The notes: a model not told the origin generated them from the letters alone. Positions 9,801 to 17,626 are shown, numbered from the stretch's first letter. The stretch is DNA of 64,000 nt from Saprospiraceae bacterium (GCA_028285545.1 JANQPA010000018.1:186001-250000); one strand, 5' to 3'. A program made the numbers and translations.

Positions 9801-9899
9801 AAAATAGATTATTTGGAGAAAAATAAAGGTTGGGATGCTCATCCCTTTTTTTGGGCTGCTTTTATCGGCATAGGTGATATGGAAGCAATAGTCAATTAG
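6804..9899 (+). CDS. Exported TPR-CHAT protease 2
   Basis: This 1031-residue paralogue of the 1671-4826 product has the same order of parts. A signal peptide occupies about 1-20 (ends VHGQ), a row of tetratricopeptide repeats about 40-410, a helical linker follows, and the CHAT domain lies at about 745-1025. The catalytic dyad is H888 (HLSTHAK) and C935 (LSACETG), 47 residues apart exactly as in the first copy. The C-terminus PFFWAAFIGIGDME is nearly the same. The protein should act outside the cytoplasm on an unknown substrate. It is divergent from the sigma/anti-sigma operon and has a long leader containing the 6701-6740 hairpin. Two diverged copies beside one sigma/anti-sigma pair suggest either redundancy or different triggers feeding one pathway. 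Confidence 0.88.
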   Translation: MKRKLWLTYFILLILIKVHGQENDTTIAYSYLKEAQVSLDSSDFNNALIFSKKARKEYEKLTDSLLLKIADASQLEGLAYSYNGVYDSCIIAFKKALDIRRGILKPNHPKISDLQNNLGVNYGYMGELNKALNFHKESLQSRIDFFGPNNSKVGQSYLNIGYINYQKGNIKKAIIDFEKALSIWVEIYGEDHYMCANIYNNIGIIQHFLGDEINSINSLEKALEIRLKAKEFNNDMLLATTYQNLALPLQTLGDYEKAIPYMERSLILQIRAMKTENHPEIAATYTNLGSSYTQIGELDKALIYLEKALMIQKKLSPNHHHLAITIGSLAAIKHEQKNYEKAAEFYQDALEIILHITDSVHVDAVNILSNLSSCYIESGSYDKAYEMLILAKEMGDKIPYMEASDLINLEQNFAVLFLKKGEFEIANNHYHKALELLNDYVKNPSRFSIGNLTNKSIDLYTNIGKFEKEWYKFDPNINHLYSAHSAFKQALSILVTQHKFLSIKSKYLLSETTRSLFEGGLSTNFDLFQFTDSLKYIEESLALMEHSKAFILNQTIQESRALNYSGIPLNVVQKEYDLRIDISYYEKIRFQKLLEGFNETDTTVLNIGNKLLELEEEQEVLKKELEQSYPNYYELKYDLSTISLKEIQDDLLNPDQSMLSYFLGDSAIYILVINEENATLKKIENNFSVNETAKDMYYGLTHFFSSPEIPTDSFSILTNQYIEASNKLYINLIQPIEYLLHPNLVILRDGELEYIPFEALLIRKPDKIERFHTYDYLVKYHTISYNLSATLLNQIRNRKQEKAKINSVFAVAPFFYKDIDSVSIILEKENWPILSRNSLSPLEYSGEEVLVLGKIFGEKSNILLGKKVTSEVFRNFAPNYRFLHLSTHAKVDDRLGDFAYLAFNSKDSINEFEKLYVSDIYNIPLRAEMVVLSACETGIGELKRGEGIIGLTRAFTYSGAKSVFPTLWKVDDEETNYLMQKFYINLASNLTKDYSLHQAKIDYLEKNKGWDAHPFFWAAFIGIGDMEAIVN

Positions 9900-9972
9900 A
9901 ATCTTCCTTAATTCTGGGAAAATAGGGCCAAGTTGTTATACGCTGAATATAGCAACATCAATTCCTGGTAAA

Positions 9973-10212
9973 TCATCTATTATGTATGCATAATGTTTTT
10001 TCCTGAAGAGGCTTGGTAGGGAAATGAACTTTAGGTGAAGTATATGACTCTAACATGGGATGGAATAACAAAGTCTTGCTCTCCCTTCCCTGTATTACAT
10101 CGGAATGTCTATGGCAAATGAAATTATTACTCTTAAATAGAACTGAAAAAGTATTTTTTTTAAGAGGAGCAACTTCCCTGGTTACCTTTCCTCCAAAATG
10201 TTTGAAAAACAT
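9973..10212 (-). CDS. Doubtful small ORF between CHAT 2 and menF
   Basis: The frame runs from ATG (10212) to TGA and encodes 79 residues (begins MFFKHFGGKVTREV). Its composition is basic, with several His, Cys and Phe, and it has no recognisable domain, signal peptide or membrane segment. An AT-rich stretch precedes the ATG. It is the only sizeable open frame in the 480-bp gap 9900-10379. It could be a small gene or chance. I lean slightly towards chance. Confidence 0.25.
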   Translation of the reverse strand: MFFKHFGGKVTREVAPLKKNTFSVLFKSNNFICHRHSDVIQGRESKTLLFHPMLESYTSPKVHFPTKPLQEKTLCIHNR

Positions 10213-10333
10213 ATAAATTAATTATTAATTTAAATTACAAGGTATTTAAGAAAACCAAAGCTAAAAATTTGTATTTACATAATTCTAGATTTATGTTCCT
10301 GTCTTATCAATGAATTTTATTGATTATGTACAT

Positions 10334-10364
10334 TTGCCGTAAATTAATAAACATACTTGTTTCG
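10334..10364 (+). promoter_or_regulatory. Promoter of menF
   Basis: TTG (10334-10336), 20 bases, then TTGTTTCG (10357-10364). The spacing and the TTCG end match the menD promoter below. The start codon at 10380 would follow a leader of about 10-12 nt. Confidence 0.45.
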
Positions 10365-10379
10365 CCGTCCGTTTACTGA

Positions 10380-11447
10380 ATGCTAAATATGAGAATTGAA
10401 CACTATATTGACAGTCTAATCAAAAAAGCCATTCCCTTTGCCATTTTAAGACCCCCCGGACATGCTCCCCTACTTGTAATTCAATCTGATTCCCAATCCA
10501 ATCAAAATACCACTTTGAATGATGGTTTTAATTTTTATCCATTTAGCTCCAGGGAAAAGCTTGAAGCTGTAAATATTCGTGCCGATTATGTGATCGATTT
10601 ATCCTCCGATCAAAATTATCCAGAATTGGAGAATATTAGTTCTAAACTTTCAATTATTTCTGAACAAAATGAAGAATCAATCGTTGATAAAGAAACATAT
10701 GTAGAAATCATTCAAAGAGGCGTCCAATTGATTAAGCAAAAAGAGATCAGTAAGATTGTCCTAAGTCGGATAATTGCAAAGGAGCTGAAATCTATTAACT
10801 ATTGGTCGATTTTTGAAAAATTAGGTAAAAAGTATTCTATGGCCTGTATCTATTTGGTCAACATTCCAGGCAAAAGTGTTTGGTTTGGAGCCAGTCCCGA
10901 AAAGTTAGTGGACTATTCAAATGGCCAATATCAAACCATTGCTTTAGCAGGCACATTACCCTCAGAAAAAGATTTGAAATGGAGTTCAAAAGAAATTGAT
11001 GAACATGCAGTTGTAGCCAACTATATTAGTGATTGTATGGTAAGAAGGGGAATTCCTTTTCAAAAAGACGAAGTATATACAAAGGATCTCGGTTTGATAA
11101 GCCATTTGGCTCAGGATTTTTACTTCCGGATAGAGAATGAGAAAGACCTAGAAGCTCTGACCCAAGAATTTCATCCAGGTCCGGCTATCAGTGGATATCC
11201 TAAAGAAAAAGCAATTGAGTTCATTTATGAGCTCGAAGCTCACAATCGGGAGTATTATACAGGCTATTTTGCCTATCAACTTGGCAATTTGAAAAGTTCC
11301 TGGATCAATATAAGATGCGCCAAGTATTCTGATAAAAATCTTTATGTTTATGTGGGAGGTGGCATCATGCAAGATTCTAATCCTGAAAAAGAATGGACAG
11401 AAACTGAATTAAAAAGCAAAGCCATTTTAGATATAATAAAAGAATAA
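10380..11447 (+). CDS. menF: Isochorismate synthase, menaquinone pathway
   Basis: This 355-residue protein belongs to the chorismate-binding (anthranilate synthase component I/isochorismate synthase) family. It should convert chorismate to isochorismate, the first step to menaquinone. Family motifs are SKIVLSRII (near 122), FGASPEKLV (near 170), ALAGTLP with the following EIDEH (about 188-208), FHPGPAISGYP (near 265), and the C-terminal YVGGGIMQDSNPEKEWTE with the metal-binding acidic residues. It is slightly short for the family. Its position just before menD assigns it to MenF rather than to siderophore EntC. An alternative ATG lies at 10389. The product is cytoplasmic. Confidence 0.88.
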   Translation: MLNMRIEHYIDSLIKKAIPFAILRPPGHAPLLVIQSDSQSNQNTTLNDGFNFYPFSSREKLEAVNIRADYVIDLSSDQNYPELENISSKLSIISEQNEESIVDKETYVEIIQRGVQLIKQKEISKIVLSRIIAKELKSINYWSIFEKLGKKYSMACIYLVNIPGKSVWFGASPEKLVDYSNGQYQTIALAGTLPSEKDLKWSSKEIDEHAVVANYISDCMVRRGIPFQKDEVYTKDLGLISHLAQDFYFRIENEKDLEALTQEFHPGPAISGYPKEKAIEFIYELEAHNREYYTGYFAYQLGNLKSSWINIRCAKYSDKNLYVYVGGGIMQDSNPEKEWTETELKSKAILDIIKE

Positions 11448-11475
11448 AGCAGTGGCAAATAATAAAATTCAATTC

Positions 11476-11494
11476 GCCTGTTGGTTTAACAGGC
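11476..11494 (+). terminator. Hairpin after menF
   Basis: GCCTGTT (11476-11482) and AACAGGC (11488-11494) form a perfect 7-bp stem with loop GGTTT. The region after it is T-rich. It would end the menF transcript just before the menD promoter, implying that menF and menD-menC-menE can be transcribed separately. Confidence 0.55.
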
Positions 11495-11504
11495 ATTTGA
11501 AGTT

Positions 11505-11535
11505 TTGAAATTTTTACTGGAAAGATTTACTTTCG
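11505..11535 (+). promoter_or_regulatory. Promoter of menD, apparently leaderless
   Basis: TTG (11505-11507), 20 bases, then TACTTTCG (11528-11535), one base off the TAnnTTTG consensus. The menD ATG begins at 11539, four bases after the element. Transcription would start at or within one or two bases of the ATG, giving an mRNA with almost no leader. Confidence 0.55.
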
Positions 11536-11538
11536 TAC

Positions 11539-13224
11539 ATGTCAAAAACAACGGATAAAATTCACATTCAACACCTTGTTGAGATTTGTCATCAAAAAGG
11601 TCTAAGAGAAGTTGTTCTTTCTCCTGGTAGTCGAAATGCACCTCTCGTTATTGCTTTTGATGCAAAAGGCACCTTCAATATTAAGGTGGTGGTTGATGAA
11701 CGATCAGCAGCTTTTTATGCACTAGGAAAGGCTCAGCAAAATAAAACTGGAGTAATCCTGATTTGCACCTCAGGTTCTGCTTTGCTGAATTATGGACCTG
11801 CAGTTGCAGAAGCTTATTATCAAAGAATTCCTTTACTCATTTTAAGTGCAGACAGGCCTACCGAATGGATTGATCAAGGTGCCGGACAAAGTATTCGTCA
11901 GCAAAATGTATATGCCAACTTCATAAGGGGATCCTATACTTTACCTCAGATTGTTGAAGAAGAAAGTAAAAGTCTTTGGTACAGCAATCGGATTGTAAAT
12001 GAAGCCATAAACAAAATGGCCTTCCCAATAAAAGGGCCAGTACATATTAATATCCCCTTAGCTGAGCCCTTGTACAATCGAATTTATCCAACAAACATTT
12101 CTCCGAAAATTCAGAACATCAATAAAGCAAAGCTCGAGCTTGAAAATAGCCGCTCAGAGAAGTTGCTTAATAGATGGCATAAGGCCAACCGGAAGATGAT
12201 ATTTTGTGCTTCTCAGGCCCCTGATAAAGAGTTGTCTCAAATATTAGACCTCCTTCAAAATCAAGATGATGTTGTAGTTTGGACAGAAAATCTTTCAAAT
12301 GTCCATATCAAAAATCAATTGTCTTGTGTGGATCGCTTCATTGAAAGTGTTGATGAGAATAAATGGGATGAATTTAAACCTGACCTATTACTTACCCTTG
12401 GAGATGCAGTGGTGTCCAAAAAATTCCGATTTTTAATGCGTCGTCTCCGTCCTTTGGAACATTGGCATGTGGCAGATGAAGTAGTAGAGGTGGATCGGTA
12501 TATGGCTTTGAACGAAACCATTCAGACAAAAGCTCATCATTTTTGTAGTTTACTCCTTCCGGAATCAAAAATCTCAGCAAAACCTTATCAAAGTAAGTGG
12601 CAATTCCAGGAACAGTGTGCAAAGGAACGTCATTCCATTTATTTATCAACCCTCCCCTACTGTGATTTGAGCGTATTCAGATATTTAATGCAAAACATCC
12701 CAGCCGGCATGCTGCAATTGGGAAATAGTACAGTTGTAAGATATAGTCTTCTTTTTGATAAACGATCTGACCTACAATATTTTTCTAATCGAGGGACTTC
12801 AGGAATTGACGGATCAACTTCAACGGCTATGGGAGCAGCCTCCAATTTTGATGGAATTTGCACATTTATCACTGGAGACCTCAGCTTTTTATATGATAGT
12901 AATGCCTTATGGAGTGGAATTATGCCTGACAATCTTAAGATCATCATCATGAATAATGGTGGGGGTTCTATTTTCAAATTCATTGCCGGGCCCCAAACCC
13001 ATGAAAAGGTAGAAGAATACTTTGTTACACCTCACCATGTAAATCTCAAACCATTTATTGAATCAATGGGAAAAAAAGCACTGGTCGCAGATGATATGGC
13101 ATCCCTAGAGCATAGCCTAAGGGAATTATTTTCAAATAATGACTATTCATTTCTGGTAGTCAACACAGGAGGGCATGATAATGAACAAATCCTGAAAAAC
13201 TATTTTAAATATTTAAAACCATAA
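11539..13224 (+). CDS. menD: SEPHCHC synthase (MenD), ThDP-dependent
   Basis: This is 2-succinyl-5-enolpyruvyl-6-hydroxy-3-cyclohexene-1-carboxylate synthase, 561 residues, the usual length. It joins 2-oxoglutarate to isochorismate with thiamine diphosphate. The N-terminal Pyr domain shows LSPGSRNAPLVIAF (about 25-38) and VDERSAAFYALGKA with the ThDP-activating Glu. The central domain is degenerate, as is usual. The C-terminal PP domain has GTSGIDGSTSTAMGAA and GDLSFLYDSNAL followed by MNNGGGSIF, the Mg-ThDP motif. The start is fixed by the adjacent promoter. menC follows after 7 bases, in an operon with menE. The product is cytoplasmic. Confidence 0.95.
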   Translation: MSKTTDKIHIQHLVEICHQKGLREVVLSPGSRNAPLVIAFDAKGTFNIKVVVDERSAAFYALGKAQQNKTGVILICTSGSALLNYGPAVAEAYYQRIPLLILSADRPTEWIDQGAGQSIRQQNVYANFIRGSYTLPQIVEEESKSLWYSNRIVNEAINKMAFPIKGPVHINIPLAEPLYNRIYPTNISPKIQNINKAKLELENSRSEKLLNRWHKANRKMIFCASQAPDKELSQILDLLQNQDDVVVWTENLSNVHIKNQLSCVDRFIESVDENKWDEFKPDLLLTLGDAVVSKKFRFLMRRLRPLEHWHVADEVVEVDRYMALNETIQTKAHHFCSLLLPESKISAKPYQSKWQFQEQCAKERHSIYLSTLPYCDLSVFRYLMQNIPAGMLQLGNSTVVRYSLLFDKRSDLQYFSNRGTSGIDGSTSTAMGAASNFDGICTFITGDLSFLYDSNALWSGIMPDNLKIIIMNNGGGSIFKFIAGPQTHEKVEEYFVTPHHVNLKPFIESMGKKALVADDMASLEHSLRELFSNNDYSFLVVNTGGHDNEQILKNYFKYLKP

Positions 13225-13231
13225 ATCCTCT

Positions 13232-14311
13232 ATGCTTGATAAGTCGGCCCTTTCAATCGAGTCAAAAAGTCATTTTCTAAACTTTATCCGGCCAGGCGGC
13301 ACCTCAAGAGGTGTTCTCCATCAGAAGCAATCCGTTTTCTTAAAAGTGACAGATAGCAATTCTGGAAAATTTGCCTGGGGGGAATGCGGAATTTTAAGAA
13401 AACTTAGTATCGATGACAGGCCCGGCTTTGAAGATGCTGTCCAGGCTCTTTGTAAGTCTCCACAAGATTTTGTTCATAATATTCATGAGCATTTTCTAAA
13501 ATGGCCTTCCATAAGATTTGGTCTTGAAATGGCATTTCTTGAATTAAAAAATGATCAACAGGCCATTTATTTCCCTTCTATATTTACTCAGGGGAAAGTA
13601 GGTATAAAAATAAATGGGCTAATTTGGATGTCCTCCCTTGAGTTCATGATCGAACAATTAAAGCAAAAAATAGCCGCCGGGTATTCTTGCATTAAAATTA
13701 AAATAGGGGCCATCAATTGGGAAGAAGAGTTAAGCCTTCTACGATCCATCCGCAATGAATTCAAAGCAAAGGATATTGAAATAAGAGTAGATGCTAATGG
13801 AGCCTTCAAAGCAGGAGATCAAGTAAGGTCAAGGTTAGATGAATTGAGCAAACTGGATATCCATAGTATTGAACAGCCTATTGCAGTAAAGCAATGGAAA
13901 GAAATGCATGATCTTTGTAAAAACACCCCCGTACCCATTGCACTAGACGAAGAATTAATCGGAGTCTTAGAAGAGAGTCGACAAAAAGAATTACTAGATG
14001 AAATCAGACCTCAGTATATTATCCTGAAACCTTCTTTATTAGGAGGGTTTCAGGCCAGTAGCCAATGGATTTCTTTAGCAAAAGAAAGGAAAATTGGCTA
14101 TTGGATTACTTCATGTCTGGAAAGTAATATTGGCTTAAATGCCATCGCTCAATTCACTTTTGGTCAAGAGATAGAAATGCCTCAGGGCCTCGGAACCGGC
14201 TCATTGTATGATAATAACATACCATCTCCTTTATTTTTGGAGAGTGAGTATATAAAATTTAATGAATCTGGTAATTGGGATTACAGTCTTTTAGAATCAT
14301 CACATGGTTAA
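13232..14311 (+). CDS. menC: o-Succinylbenzoate synthase
   Basis: This 359-residue member of the enolase superfamily dehydrates SHCHC to o-succinylbenzoate. The barrel motifs are in order: KIKIG with the KxK catalytic lysine pair (about 149), VDANGAF (metal Asp), IEQPI (metal Glu), LDEELIG (metal Asp) and ILKPSLLGGF with the second catalytic Lys. It lies 7 bases after menD, and its end overlaps menE by 8 bases. The gene order D-C-E together with menF removes the usual doubt between OSB synthase and other enolase-superfamily activities. The product is cytoplasmic and Mg-dependent. Confidence 0.9.
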   Translation: MLDKSALSIESKSHFLNFIRPGGTSRGVLHQKQSVFLKVTDSNSGKFAWGECGILRKLSIDDRPGFEDAVQALCKSPQDFVHNIHEHFLKWPSIRFGLEMAFLELKNDQQAIYFPSIFTQGKVGIKINGLIWMSSLEFMIEQLKQKIAAGYSCIKIKIGAINWEEELSLLRSIRNEFKAKDIEIRVDANGAFKAGDQVRSRLDELSKLDIHSIEQPIAVKQWKEMHDLCKNTPVPIALDEELIGVLEESRQKELLDEIRPQYIILKPSLLGGFQASSQWISLAKERKIGYWITSCLESNIGLNAIAQFTFGQEIEMPQGLGTGSLYDNNIPSPLFLESEYIKFNESGNWDYSLLESSHG

Positions 14312-15401
14312 TGATTTCAAAAAATATCAATCTTTAAGTCTTTTTGGAAAAAAACATCAATCATCTGAATTGATAAAGTTAGCCATAAGCAAGATTCAGG
14401 ATCAAAAAACTGAAGCTTGGGAAAAAAATATCTTTTGGTTCATCCTTGAATGGTTGCATCCCTCTGATAAGGTCAATGTAAGTACGAGTGGTAGTACTGG
14501 AAAGGCAAAGACCATTCAATTTTTAAAAAAACAGATGCTGGCATCTGCCTTGGCCAGTAAAAACTTCTTTAACTATTCTGAAAATGATCCCGTATTGCTG
14601 GCTCTTGACATATTCTATATAGCTGCAAAAATGATGGTTGTCAGAGCATTTGTTTCTAAATTGGATCTCTTTTATGTTAAACCTTCTTCAGATCCATTCA
14701 AAGGAAACAATTTCCCCAAATTTGCATTTGTCCCCTTAGTCCCCTATCAATTAAAGTCTATTTTTCAAAGTCCCTCTAGTATTGATGCTTTACGAAACAC
14801 CTCAAAAATTTTAGTAGGAGGAGGAGCCCTGGATTCGGAGCTTGAGCAATTAATCCAACAAGAGAATAATTCTTATTATGCCAGTTTTGGAATGGCAGAA
14901 ACCCTGACACACTTTGCAATCAAAAAAATTAATGGGCCTAATAACACTTCAGAATATAGAGCTTTAGAAAGAATTAAGTTAAAAGTAGATCAAAATGGCT
15001 GTCTCCAGGTTCTTGTGCCCTGGATTTCTTCAAACTTCATTTCCACACGCGACCTTGTAGAATTGGTGGGAAATAATGGATTTATTTGGAAAGGCAGGTT
15101 CGATAATTTGATTAATTCTGGGGGGATCAAAATGAGTCCCGAATCAATAGAAGCAAAATTAGTATCTCATATTCCCTTTCCCTTTTTTATTGCTACTTTT
15201 CCTGATCCATTGCTGGGAGAGAAAATTATTTTATTAGTGGAAACCACCAGCATAGACAAAAACTGGTATAATATTTTTGATCGGGAATTGGAGAAATACG
15301 AACGACCTAAGGAAATTTACTCAATTCCTCATTTCGTTTACACCTCATCCAATAAAATAAACAGGAAAAAAACTCAAGCTTTAGTTTTTCTCAATAGGTA
15401 A
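14304..15401 (+). CDS. menE: o-Succinylbenzoate-CoA ligase, short form
   Basis: This AMP-binding enzyme activates o-succinylbenzoate with ATP and CoA. Visible motifs are the P-loop STSGSTGKAK (about 53-62), YASFGMAETLTHFA (about 193), TRDLVELVGNNGFIWKGRFDNLINSGG (the hinge region; about 250-277) and the C-terminal catalytic Lys in KINRKKTQ. At 365 residues it is clearly shorter than the usual 450-490 and starts close to the P-loop, lacking most of the N-terminal subdomain. Short MenE forms are known in Bacteroidota, so this is not read as a truncation. It overlaps menC by 8 bp. menA, menB and menH are not in the window. Confidence 0.88.
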   Translation: MVNDFKKYQSLSLFGKKHQSSELIKLAISKIQDQKTEAWEKNIFWFILEWLHPSDKVNVSTSGSTGKAKTIQFLKKQMLASALASKNFFNYSENDPVLLALDIFYIAAKMMVVRAFVSKLDLFYVKPSSDPFKGNNFPKFAFVPLVPYQLKSIFQSPSSIDALRNTSKILVGGGALDSELEQLIQQENNSYYASFGMAETLTHFAIKKINGPNNTSEYRALERIKLKVDQNGCLQVLVPWISSNFISTRDLVELVGNNGFIWKGRFDNLINSGGIKMSPESIEAKLVSHIPFPFFIATFPDPLLGEKIILLVETTSIDKNWYNIFDRELEKYERPKEIYSIPHFVYTSSNKINRKKTQALVFLNR

Positions 15402-15465
15402 TATTTTAACCAAAAGAGCTTTGAATGTCCACAATTGCATTTGGGACAATTAGGGGAGGTATTAA

Positions 15466-16176
15466 CTATTTTACCAATGATTTTATGGAATCACGATAAT
15501 TTTTAGAAGAAATAATACTCTTTCCATTAGACATTTTTATAAGATAATCCCCACCCTTTACATGTTTCATTTTTACAATCTTCTTTTTATTAATTAAAAA
15601 AGATCGATGAACCCTTAAAAAATTGGAGTTGAGCATTTCCAGTATTTTAAAAATGGGTATCCGTTTTTTAAAGCACTTTTCTTCCAAATAAATATTTACG
15701 TAATTATTTTCTGCTTTTACAAAAATTATTTCACTGGTATTTAATCTAAAAACTTCTCCCTTTTCTTTAATAACCAATACTTCATCATCTCTTGGGTTTA
15801 TATTGTTGAAATACTTTTCTATTCTTGCAATCAGTTTCATGAATCTCTTCTGGTCAAAAGGTTTTAATAGATAATCCAAAGCTTCTCTATCAAAAGCACG
15901 AACAGCATATTGGTCATAAGCTGTAATAAAGACCAATAATTTGTAATCTTCAATTCTAATTTCTTTTAAAACATCAAAACCGTCTAACAGAGGCATTTTA
16001 ATATCGAGAAAAATAATGTCTGGCTTGTGAATCCGTATGGCATTAACTGCTTCCACTCCATTAGAAACAGCTGCAATGATTTCAAAATTGGTAAGCTTAA
16101 CTAAAAGATTAACTATCCGGTCTCTGGTCAGAGGTTCATCTTCTGCTATTATTACACTATATCTATGTGATGACAT
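15466..16176 (-). CDS. LytTR-type response regulator
   Basis: This 236-residue regulator has a receiver domain (about 5-125) with acidic pocket AEDEP, phospho-acceptor D58 (IIFLDIKMP) and the conserved Lys in LLKPFDQ. A LytTR DNA-binding domain follows (about 140-236, with FVKAENNYVNIYLEEK and LRVHRSFLINKKKI). I chose ATG at 16176 because it lies two bases beyond the stop of the kinase gene and gives the usual short N-terminus. The longer frame from 16248 would overlap the kinase by 71 bp. It is the partner of the kinase encoded immediately upstream. Targets are unknown. Confidence 0.9.
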   Translation of the reverse strand: MSSHRYSVIIAEDEPLTRDRIVNLLVKLTNFEIIAAVSNGVEAVNAIRIHKPDIIFLDIKMPLLDGFDVLKEIRIEDYKLLVFITAYDQYAVRAFDREALDYLLKPFDQKRFMKLIARIEKYFNNINPRDDEVLVIKEKGEVFRLNTSEIIFVKAENNYVNIYLEEKCFKKRIPIFKILEMLNSNFLRVHRSFLINKKKIVKMKHVKGGDYLIKMSNGKSIISSKNYRDSIKSLVK

Positions 16177-16177
16177 A

Positions 16178-17287
16178 CTACTTAGGAATTTCAATGCTAA
16201 CGACTGCCCCTCCTTTGGATAAATTTTTGACCTCCAATTTATAGTCATTCTGATAAAAATAATTCAATCGTTTTTCTAAGTTTTTCATCCCACCCTCATC
16301 CTTTTTCTGATGAAAATTGGAATCAAACCCTGGGCCAGTGTCCAAAATTTCAAAAATTATCCCTGATTCTGATTTGTAAACTTTTATATTAATGGAAACC
16401 GAAGTGTCTTCACTTTCTAAACTGTGCTTTATTGAATTCTCTACAATTGGTTGTAATATCAATGAAGGAACGGAAATATTCTGAAGGCTCCCATCAAAAA
16501 TAATGTCATAGGTAACCTTATCTTTAAAGCGAAGTTTCTGAAAATCGAGATATTTCCTGGTGATATCAACCTCCTCCTGCAAGGAAATAAGGTTTTTATT
16601 CAAATTATTAATGGAAAATCTCAAAATATCACTCAAACTAGCAATAGCCTCGTCTGCAACTTTGGTATCTAAATACATGAGATTGGAAATCGTTTGCAAG
16701 CTATTGAATAGAAAATGTGGCTGTAATTGGTATTGTAAATTTTTCAATTTCGATTCAGTCAAATCTGCTTCCATCAAAGCCTTATGCTGTGAATCTCTGA
16801 TGTTTTTTAAATAGATAATATAACCCGTCAAAAGGCCAACAATAATTACGTAGAACAAAGCTGAATCAGCAGATAGATTTGGAAAAGCCCTTGGAAAATA
16901 TTCTGCATAGTTTTTTTCTTCTCCTGGAATCCAAAGTTTGAAGGAAGATTGTATATAATAATTGATCGAGAGGAATAAAATGGCATGAGTGGGGGCAATA
17001 ATGATTATTGCCAAAAGATGCTTAAAACATTTTTTTATCCAGGAGCCCTTATTAAAAAATATCTTGAGTGATAACAAAAAAATTACTGGAATAAGGATAA
17101 TCCAGACTATTCCTGCACTAAAACTGTATACAAATCCATGTCCCCAGTAGACTACTTTCTGATCAATTAACCTGATCAAATTATAATTAAAGGTTTTAAC
17201 AACCGAATAGGAAATGGATATAAGGGAGACCGCAATGATGAAACTTTTCCAGTTAAAGGTTTTTAGTATTTCTTTTTCTATGTTCAA
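16178..17287 (-). CDS. LytS/YehU-type sensor histidine kinase
   Basis: This 369-residue kinase has four membrane segments in the N-terminal half (about 15-35, 52-75, 90-110, 142-160). A short coiled coil leads into the His_kinase domain with H191 in LQPHFLFNSLQTISNL. The ATPase part has the N box (LILQPIVENSIKHS) and G box (LDTGPGFDS, GGMKNLEKRL). There is no obvious periplasmic ligand domain. The start is a TTG, because no ATG is available between the upstream in-frame stop and the first membrane segment. It forms an operon with the LytTR regulator, whose ATG follows by one base. Confidence 0.88.
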   Translation of the reverse strand: MNIEKEILKTFNWKSFIIAVSLISISYSVVKTFNYNLIRLIDQKVVYWGHGFVYSFSAGIVWIILIPVIFLLSLKIFFNKGSWIKKCFKHLLAIIIIAPTHAILFLSINYYIQSSFKLWIPGEEKNYAEYFPRAFPNLSADSALFYVIIVGLLTGYIIYLKNIRDSQHKALMEADLTESKLKNLQYQLQPHFLFNSLQTISNLMYLDTKVADEAIASLSDILRFSINNLNKNLISLQEEVDITRKYLDFQKLRFKDKVTYDIIFDGSLQNISVPSLILQPIVENSIKHSLESEDTSVSINIKVYKSESGIIFEILDTGPGFDSNFHQKKDEGGMKNLEKRLNYFYQNDYKLEVKNLSKGGAVVSIEIPK

Positions 17288-17308
17288 ATGTTCCCAGCCA
17301 ATTGGTTA

Positions 17309-17339
17309 AAAATTTAGAATGAAGTAGAATATTTAACAA
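17309..17339 (-). promoter_or_regulatory. Candidate promoter of the two-component operon
   Basis: On the minus strand: TTG (17339-17337), 20 bases, TAAATTTT (17316-17309), seven of eight matches to TAnnTTTG. The kinase start follows 21 bp downstream. Confidence 0.4.
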
Positions 17340-17340
17340 A

Positions 17341-17360
17341 AACTACTTATTAAAGTAGTT
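17341..17360. promoter_or_regulatory. Perfect 8-bp dyad next to the kinase promoter
   Basis: AACTACTT (17341-17348) and AAGTAGTT (17353-17360) flank ATTA. The dyad lies immediately upstream of the presumed -33 element of the two-component operon. This is a typical place for an activator or for autoregulation by the LytTR regulator. A terminator on the plus strand is the alternative, but no plus-strand gene ends here. Confidence 0.4.
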
Positions 17361-17421
17361 AATCTAAATTTTTTTTCCATAAAATGGGGACAATCGAGTC
17401 CTTTTCAGGTGTAAAACAAGA

Positions 17422-17626
17422 GTCATCCCGGAATTTTGAAGACCAGCAAATAATATTAGCTTAGTTAAAATCTAGGGAAATATATTGAATTAAGTCCCGC
17501 CATGCGGGGCGAAGTAAGGTAGAAATATATTGTCCTTATGCTTAAAACAACTTTATCTCTACTATATTTCGCACTTTTTAGGCCGATGACCTAAAAAGTG
17601 CATACTTCCCTAAAATTCGGGATGAC
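17422..17626. repeat. MITE-like element with terminal inverted repeats
   Basis: GTCATCCCGGAATTTT (17422-17437) is matched by AAAATTCGGGATGAC (17612-17626), reverse complements apart from one extra base. The match continues as TAGGGAA (left, after about 35 inserted bases) against TTCCCTA (right). Inside are two more stems: CCCGC-CAT-GCGGG (17496-17508), and GCACTTTTTAGG with CCTAAAAAGTGC (17571-17582 and 17590-17601). GAAATATATTG occurs twice within it. There is no ORF inside. It fills most of the gap between the GAPDH and kinase genes and may also act as the GAPDH terminator. No target duplication is evident. Confidence 0.5.

Noticed and set aside
1671..9899. A CRISPR-linked Craspase (TPR-CHAT bound to Cas7-11)
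   Set aside because: Both TPR-CHAT proteins have signal peptides, so they leave the cytoplasm. No cas gene or CRISPR array is in the window.
16177..16248. Response regulator start at 16248
   Set aside because: It would overlap the kinase gene by 71 bp and add 24 residues before a receiver domain. The ATG at 16176, two bases after the kinase stop, fits the family.
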